In this document: one piece after another, positions 26,894 through 31,815 of the stretch
Position numbering within the stretch: position 1 is the first letter of the stretch
How the letters are laid out: every line of letters begins with the position of its first letter
Source: a virus
Strand: one strand, 5' to 3'
Length of the DNA stretch: 31,815 nucleotides
Virus record (IMG/VR): IMGVR_UViG_3300031857_000853
Span: 1-31,815 of that record
Position numbers and translations under genes: made by a program
Notes under the pieces: model-generated
The model's database searches: none
Seen by the model: the letters and a program-made list of their open reading frames with translations, nothing else
Told to the model about the DNA's origin: nothing

Positions 26894-29800
26894 ATGTCAC
26901 TATTATCAAGAATAGCAGTAGAGGCAGCTAGAGGTTTTGGTGTATTTTCCAAAAAAGGCGGTGTTTCTGCTACTTATCTTGCTGTAGCTGGAGGTGGTGG
27001 CGGCGGCAGTAATGCAAACACTTATAATGGCGGAACAGGTGGTGGCGGTGCTGGAGGATATCAAACATCTACTTTTTCTTTATCAACTCTTAATACATAT
27101 ACTATTACAGTAGGTGCAGGAGGTTCAGGAGCAACAGCTGGAACACCTGCAACAGGAAGTAATGGAGCTAATTCAGTTATTTCAGGAGCAGGTTTATCTA
27201 CCATTACATCAATTGGTGGTGGCGGAGGTGGTAAATCAGGAGCTTCAGGAAATGAAGGTGCAGCTGGTGGTTCAGGTGGCGGAGCGGGAACATCAGGAAC
27301 TGCAACTGTTTCAGGTGGAGCAGGAACATCAGGACAAGGTAATAACGGAGGTAGTTCGTCTTCTACAGGCGCAACTTATGGTGCAGGTGGTGGTGGTGGT
27401 GCAAGTGCAGTAGGCTCTAATGGATCAGGAAATAATGGTGGTAATGGTGGTGCAGGCTCTGCGTCATCTATATCAGGTTCAAGCGTAACTTACGCTGGTG
27501 GTGGAGGCGGTGGAGCTTACACACCTGGAACTGCTGGAACAGGTGGTTCAGGTGGCGGTGGCAATGGATCATTAAATTCAGGAACTTCAGGAACAGCCAA
27601 TTTAGGTGGTGGTGGTGGAGGTGGCGGATCAGGAAGCGGATCAGGAAGTAGTGGCGGCGCAGGCGGTTCAGGCATAGTCATCATATCTTACGCATCTGCT
27701 ACACCTTTATTCGTAGGTGGCACTCTTACTACTTCAGGTGGTAACCAAATACACACATTCACATCTTCAGGCACATTAAGCCCTCTTACACCTGTAACAG
27801 CTAGTTATTTAGTAGTGGCTGGTGGTGGTGGAGGTGGTGGTTATGGTGCAGGTGGTGCAGGAGGTTTACTTACAGGTTCTACAACTATCTATGCAGGCGC
27901 AACTTATGTAGTAACAGTTGGTGCTGGTGGAGCAGGTGGAAATGCAGCAACAAATGTTAGAGGAAGTTCAGGTTCAAATACAGTTTTAAGTGGCACAGGA
28001 TTAACTACATTTACTTGTATTGGTGGCGGTGGAGGTGGTGCTGACATAGCAGGTGGAAGTGGTGGTTCAGGTGGTGGCGGTGGTGTTCCTGGCTCAAGTG
28101 GAGCAGGAGGTGCTGGCACTTCAGGTCAAGGTAATAATGGTGGTAATGGAACAGGTTCAGGAGGAGCTTCAGGCGGAGGCGGAGGTGGTGCTGGAGGAGT
28201 TGGTGGAAACGCATCAGGTGGCACAGGAGGTGCTGGCGGTTTAGGTGTTTCATCATCAATTACAGGAACATCTTTATTTTACGCAGGTGGCGGAGGCGGA
28301 GGTGGTTCAACTACAGGAGCTTCAGGTGGTAGTGGAGTGGGTGGAAATGGCTCATCTGCATCATCAAATAATAATACATCAGGAACTCCTTTTACAGGTT
28401 CAGGTGGTGGAGGTGGTCGTGATAATAGAGGTTCTGACGGAAATTCAGGTATCGTTATCATCTCATACGCTGGCTCACAAGTATTTAACGGTGGTCTAGT
28501 CACATCATCAGGTGGTAATACTATCCACACATTTACAGCTACAGGTGCTTTAACACCACTTACTAATAACCTAAACAATTCTTTAAGGTTTAGAAGTAGT
28601 GCTAGTGCTTATTTAAATAGAACTTTAGGAACTCCAACTGATGGAAAAGTTTGGACATGGAGTGGTTGGGTTAAACGTGGAGCGCTTGGTTCTGGACTAT
28701 ATGGAATACAACATGCTTTTAGTGCAACAAATAATCAAGGTGGAATTTATTTTAGTGCAGACGCTTTAGTCATTCTTGATTATCCAACTTCTTTAAACTG
28801 TAATTTAGTAACAACGCAAGTTTTTCGTGACCCTTCTGCTTGGTATCATATAGTAGTTTCAGTAGATACAACTCAAGCTGTAGCAGCTAATAGAATTAAA
28901 TTATATATTAATGGTAACCAAGTAACTGCGTTTAGCACATCAACTTATCCAACTCAAAACACAATTTTAAGAATGGTTGCATCTGGAAATAGCGGTTCTA
29001 TTGGTCGCTATTATGACGGAACAAGCTATTACTATGACGGTTACATGACTGACATTAACTTCATTGACGGTCAAGCACTAGAACCATATTACTTTGGCAA
29101 TAATGACGCTAATGGTGTATGGAAACCAATTCAATATAAAGGCACATACGGAACTAACGGTTTCTACCTAACATTTAGTAACACAACATCTACTACAACA
29201 TTAGGCTACGATAGTTCACCTAACGGTAACAATTGGACAACTAACAACATTAGCTTAACAGCAGGCACAACCTATGATGCTATGTTAGATGTTCCTACTA
29301 ATACAAGTGCGACTGTGGCTAATTATGCTGTATGGAGTCCATTAGTTGGTTCTGTAGGTGTAACTTTATCTCAAGCTAACTTATCAGCAACATTTGATAC
29401 TGCTAGCGGAACTAGATATGGAACAATAGGAACAATAGGTGTTTCTAGTGGTAAATGGTATTGGGAATATGAATTTAGTGCTGGTGGCAATAGTGCATTA
29501 TTAGGAATTACTCAAAAACCATTTGCTGTTCAAATGGGAACATGGCCTGGTGAACAAACAGGTGATTACGGATATTTTGGAAGCAATGGCAATAAATATA
29601 CTGCTGGTTCAGGTTCAGCTTATGGCGCAACATTTACAACAGGTGATGTTATTGGTGTAGCTTTAGACCTAGACGCTGGAACACTTACTTTCTACAAAAA
29701 TAATACTTCTCAAGGCACAGCTTATTCAAGTATTAGTGGAACATTTTTCCCAGCTATTGGTAAAGGTATAACTGCAACAGGTATTACATCATTTATAAAC

Positions 29801-30925
29801 TTTGGTCAAAGACCATTCTCATACACACCTCCTACAGGCTATGTAGCACTAAACACATTTAACCTACCTACCCCTACTATATTACAGGGTAATAAGTATA
29901 TGGATGCAACGCTTTATAGCGGTCTTAATGCTCCACAGACTATTGTTAATCAAAGTCAATTTCAACCTGATATGGTATGGTTTAAGACTAGAAATGTTGT
30001 TGGAAATAATACAATATATGATGTAGTTAGAGGCGTTACAAAATTAGTATTTCCAAATTCTGCAAATGCAGAATCTACTTATAGTGGCGGATTAACTTCT
30101 TTTAATACAAATGGTTTTTCTGTTGCATATTCAGCAGATAGCAATTTTAATGCATCAGGATATACTTATGTAGCATGGAATTGGCAAGCTGGACAAGGCT
30201 CAACATCATCTAACACTTCAGGCTCTATTACATCTACTGTATCTGTAAATGCAACTGCTGGGTTTAGTATTGTAACTTATACAGGAGCAGGAACATCTGC
30301 TGGAACTGTAGGTCATGGATTAGGCGTTGCACCTAAACTTATTATTGCAAAAACTAGAACAAATGCACAAGATTGGGTTGTGTATCATTCTGTTTTAGGA
30401 ACAAATCAACTTCTTATATTAAACAGCACAAGTGCAGCTTCAACTATTTCAAATTATTGGGGTTCGTCAGCTCCAACTTCAACCGTATTTGGTGTTTATA
30501 CAGGTAATAACATAGGTAACAATAACTATTTAAATATTCCAATTGTAGCCTATTGCTGGGCAGAAATAGCAGGGTTTAGTAAATTTGGTTCTTACACAGG
30601 TAATAGCTCTACTGACGGACCATTTGTTTATTTAGGTTTTAGACCTAAATTTGTAATCTTTAGAGATTATACTAATGCTCACAGTTGGGTAATGGTTGAC
30701 TCATCAAGAAATACATATAATGTAGCTGGTGACTATTTAAGAGCAGAAAGCACAGCAGTAGAAAATGCAACTTATTCTGTAGCTAATAATACAGCAGTTG
30801 ACTTTTTATCAAATGGATTTAAGTTAAGAAATGCTGCAGTTAATAGTGGTGAAAATAATGGTTCATCTAATTACATATATATGGCATTCGCAGAAAACCC
30901 ATTTAAAAACGCTAACGCAAGATAA
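26894..30925 (+). CDS. Giant Gly-rich / LamG / SPRY adhesin, 1343 aa
   Basis: Probable receptor-binding adhesin. Two glycine-rich modules, about residues 30-300 and 303-560, start YLAVAGGGGGG / YLVVAGGGGGGG. Both end IVIISYA... then (N)xIHTFT..G.L(S/T)PLT, so they are an internal duplication. Such Gly-rich regions fold as polyglycine-II bundles in known phage adhesins. Residues about 563-736 form a LamG/concanavalin-like domain (WTWSGWVKRG, WYHIVVSVD, KLYINGNQV). Residues about 830-980 form a SPRY domain (GKWYWEYEF, VIGVALDLDAGTLTFYKNN, FPAIGKG). The C-terminal ~350 residues (DMVWFKTRN, YVAWNWQAG, FVYLGFRPKFVIFRD) match a domain often linked to SPRY in aquatic phages. No catalytic motif is visible. 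Confidence 0.8.
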   Translation: MSLLSRIAVEAARGFGVFSKKGGVSATYLAVAGGGGGGSNANTYNGGTGGGGAGGYQTSTFSLSTLNTYTITVGAGGSGATAGTPATGSNGANSVISGAGLSTITSIGGGGGGKSGASGNEGAAGGSGGGAGTSGTATVSGGAGTSGQGNNGGSSSSTGATYGAGGGGGASAVGSNGSGNNGGNGGAGSASSISGSSVTYAGGGGGGAYTPGTAGTGGSGGGGNGSLNSGTSGTANLGGGGGGGGSGSGSGSSGGAGGSGIVIISYASATPLFVGGTLTTSGGNQIHTFTSSGTLSPLTPVTASYLVVAGGGGGGGYGAGGAGGLLTGSTTIYAGATYVVTVGAGGAGGNAATNVRGSSGSNTVLSGTGLTTFTCIGGGGGGADIAGGSGGSGGGGGVPGSSGAGGAGTSGQGNNGGNGTGSGGASGGGGGGAGGVGGNASGGTGGAGGLGVSSSITGTSLFYAGGGGGGGSTTGASGGSGVGGNGSSASSNNNTSGTPFTGSGGGGGRDNRGSDGNSGIVIISYAGSQVFNGGLVTSSGGNTIHTFTATGALTPLTNNLNNSLRFRSSASAYLNRTLGTPTDGKVWTWSGWVKRGALGSGLYGIQHAFSATNNQGGIYFSADALVILDYPTSLNCNLVTTQVFRDPSAWYHIVVSVDTTQAVAANRIKLYINGNQVTAFSTSTYPTQNTILRMVASGNSGSIGRYYDGTSYYYDGYMTDINFIDGQALEPYYFGNNDANGVWKPIQYKGTYGTNGFYLTFSNTTSTTTLGYDSSPNGNNWTTNNISLTAGTTYDAMLDVPTNTSATVANYAVWSPLVGSVGVTLSQANLSATFDTASGTRYGTIGTIGVSSGKWYWEYEFSAGGNSALLGITQKPFAVQMGTWPGEQTGDYGYFGSNGNKYTAGSGSAYGATFTTGDVIGVALDLDAGTLTFYKNNTSQGTAYSSISGTFFPAIGKGITATGITSFINFGQRPFSYTPPTGYVALNTFNLPTPTILQGNKYMDATLYSGLNAPQTIVNQSQFQPDMVWFKTRNVVGNNTIYDVVRGVTKLVFPNSANAESTYSGGLTSFNTNGFSVAYSADSNFNASGYTYVAWNWQAGQGSTSSNTSGSITSTVSVNATAGFSIVTYTGAGTSAGTVGHGLGVAPKLIIAKTRTNAQDWVVYHSVLGTNQLLILNSTSAASTISNYWGSSAPTSTVFGVYTGNNIGNNNYLNIPIVAYCWAEIAGFSKFGSYTGNSSTDGPFVYLGFRPKFVIFRDYTNAHSWVMVDSSRNTYNVAGDYLRAESTAVENATYSVANNTAVDFLSNGFKLRNAAVNSGENNGSSNYIYMAFAENPFKNANAR
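26990..28560 (+). repeat. Duplicated glycine-rich coding module
   Basis: Two tandem modules in the adhesin gene, about 26975-27800 and 27805-28560, are dense in GGTGGTGG-type triplets coding Gly-Gly tracts. Each closes with the same sequence ATCATATCTTACGC/ATCTCATACGC followed by a TTCAGGTGG...ACACATTCACA block. The purine-rich triplet repeats invite length changes by slippage or recombination. Confidence 0.65.
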
Positions 30926-30934
30926 AGGAAAAAT

Positions 30935-31303
30935 ATGGCACATTTCGCACAATTAAACGATGAAAACCTAGTCACTCAAGTGATTGTAGTTGCTAACCAA
31001 GACACAGCCGATAAAGACGGTGTAGAGAACGAAGCAATTGGTATTGCTTTCTGCACAAACTTACTTGGTGGCAATTGGAAACAAACATCTTATAACGGCA
31101 AAATTCGCAAGAATTACGCAGGTATTGGCTATAAATATGACGCTAATTTAGACGCATTTATACCACCTCAACCTTACGCTTCATGGACATTAGACGAAGC
31201 TACTGCTCAATGGAAAGCACCTGTTGACTATCCAACAGACGGTGGTCGCTATACATGGAACGAGGAAACGCTAACTTGGGATGCAATCAATGAACAACTA
31301 TAA
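30935..31303 (+). CDS. Conserved tail-region protein of aquatic phages, 122 aa
   Basis: The pattern (A)HFAQLNDENLVTQVIVVANQ, IGIAFCTNLLGGNWKQTSYN, RKNYAGIGYKYDANLDAFIP and PYASWTLDEATAQW is familiar from fibre regions of cyanophages and other aquatic phages. It is annotated there simply as a phage or tail-related protein. It is a small, aromatic-rich folded protein, possibly a fibre cap or assembly factor. AGGAAAAAT precedes ATG 30935. It follows the adhesin gene by nine bases. Confidence 0.7.
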   Translation: MAHFAQLNDENLVTQVIVVANQDTADKDGVENEAIGIAFCTNLLGGNWKQTSYNGKIRKNYAGIGYKYDANLDAFIPPQPYASWTLDEATAQWKAPVDYPTDGGRYTWNEETLTWDAINEQL

Positions 31304-31607
31304 TTGGAAACTTGTAGAAGTAACCGCAGAGGATGATCTAATCACTCATGCTTATTACCATGTAACTGCAACTGACGGTGACAATACCGTGGAAACAGAA
31401 GGCAATTACTATTTTAAAGGCACAGAGATTGTTATTCCTTACGCAGAAGTTAGAGAAAAAACAATTCTAGATTGGATTGATCAGGAAACAACCGTAGATG
31501 GCGTTTCTAGTATAAAATCTCGTTTAGACGCACAATTATTAGAGCTTAAAAAAGACAAAAAAGTTGGCTTTCCATGGCTCGCTAACACATTTAAACCTAA
31601 TATTTAG
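31290..31607 (+). CDS. Small tail-region protein, 105 aa
   Basis: The protein begins MNNYNWKLVEVTAEDDLITH, then AYYHVTATDGDNTVETEGNY and TILDWIDQETTVDGVSSIKS, and ends WLANTFKPNI. Proteins of this form accompany the 122-aa protein upstream in fibre regions of aquatic phages. The function is unknown but probably fibre-related. I chose ATG 31290, overlapping the previous stop by 14 bases. An in-frame ATG at 31281 is also possible, and neither has a clear ribosome site. Confidence 0.55.
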   Translation: MNNYNWKLVEVTAEDDLITHAYYHVTATDGDNTVETEGNYYFKGTEIVIPYAEVREKTILDWIDQETTVDGVSSIKSRLDAQLLELKKDKKVGFPWLANTFKPNI

Positions 31608-31616
31608 GACAGATCA

Positions 31617-31815
31617 TGGCAAAACCAATAGACATTATATCAAGAGCAATGAAAGACATAGGTGCGTTAGCGTCAGGTGAAGTTCCAACCGCAGAGGAAG
31701 CACAAGACGCTTTTGATATGCTAAATGATATGATTGACCAATGGTCAAACGAGGACATGATTGTCTTTAATATCACAGAGATTATTTGGCCTGTTGTTGC
31801 AGGACAAGTTCAATA
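31617..31815 (+). CDS. gp4-like tail accessory / head completion protein (partial)
   Basis: Only the first 66 codons are in the window. The start AKPIDIISRAMKDIGALASG, then EVPTAEEAQDAFDMLNDMID and QWSNEDM, is the typical N-terminus of P22 gp4-type proteins. These attach under the portal, stabilise packaged DNA and begin tail assembly. TAGGACAGATC precedes ATG 31617. The rest, and presumably gp10/gp26-like genes, lie beyond the window end. Confidence 0.75.

Noticed and set aside
27904-28578. Minus-strand Pro-rich and His/Leu-rich frames and plus-strand Val/Gln-rich frames
   Set aside because: They are the other-frame readings of GGT/GGA repeats in the glycine-rich adhesin gene, with no independent start signals.
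24251-30925. Possible diversity-generating retroelement acting on the fibre genes
   Set aside because: No reverse transcriptase frame, template/variable repeat pair or accessory gene is visible in the window.
1-31815. tRNA genes and CRISPR arrays
   Set aside because: No cloverleaf with conserved TTC arm and no regularly spaced repeat-spacer pattern noticed by eye; a tRNA scan of the window would be decisive.

Overview
The window is about 32 kb of an AT-rich tailed-phage genome with P22-type (podovirus) head genes. The recognisable hallmarks are a small and large terminase, a P22-like portal, a scaffold, a P22-fold coat protein and the start of a gp4-like tail accessory gene, in that order. 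No integrase, CI-type repressor, tRNA or CRISPR array was seen. Genes are densely packed, with stop/start overlaps (ATGA, TAATG) and Shine-Dalgarno (SD) sites. The first and last genes are cut. The missing genes expected between gp4 and the ejection proteins would lie outside both ends, so the window looks like most of a circularly permuted genome opened inside the tail/ejection region (inference).

Layout: (1) 1-5720, plus strand, holds the end of the late operon: two internal/ejection-type virion proteins, a short collar-type tail fibre, and a lysis cassette (membrane/coiled-coil protein, 3TM holin, M15 endolysin, two tiny proteins). (2) A terminator at 5726-5745 lies between convergent operons. 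(3) 5795-10803, minus strand, is an early leftward operon of about 15 genes. It carries an annealing protein (DUF1071/Sak type) with a YqaJ exonuclease, a metallophosphoesterase with a helix-turn-helix (HTH), a SprT-like metalloprotein, a SleB-type wall hydrolase, several tiny membrane or exported proteins and, as its last gene, a 23-codon pqqA. (4) 10804-10903 is a divergent promoter/operator region. (5) 10904-16083, plus strand, is the early/replication operon: Cro-like regulator, YdaU-like replication protein with internal 21-bp repeats, possible helicase loader, SSB, Cys4 zinc-finger protein, NinB, NinG, small unknowns and a GroES homologue. (6) 16073-21013 has a ParB-methyltransferase fusion, terminases and portal. 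(7) 21021-23854 is a head unit (promoter, scaffold, coat, probable decoration protein, terminator). (8) 23866-31815 holds large fibre/adhesin genes, including a 1343-aa Gly-rich/LamG/SPRY protein, then two small fibre-associated proteins and gp4.

The most striking gene is pqqA at 5795-5866 (minus). It encodes a 23-residue peptide aligning without gaps to the precursor of the redox cofactor pyrroloquinoline quinone (PQQ), with the Glu and Tyr that become PQQ in place. No other pqq gene is present here, so the phage would feed substrate into the host's PqqB-E machinery. PQQ is the cofactor of periplasmic methanol and other alcohol/sugar dehydrogenases. With the AT-rich composition and aquatic-phage-like gene content, this suggests a methylotrophic or other PQQ-using Gram-negative host, possibly a streamlined Methylophilales bacterium. 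That host assignment is inference.
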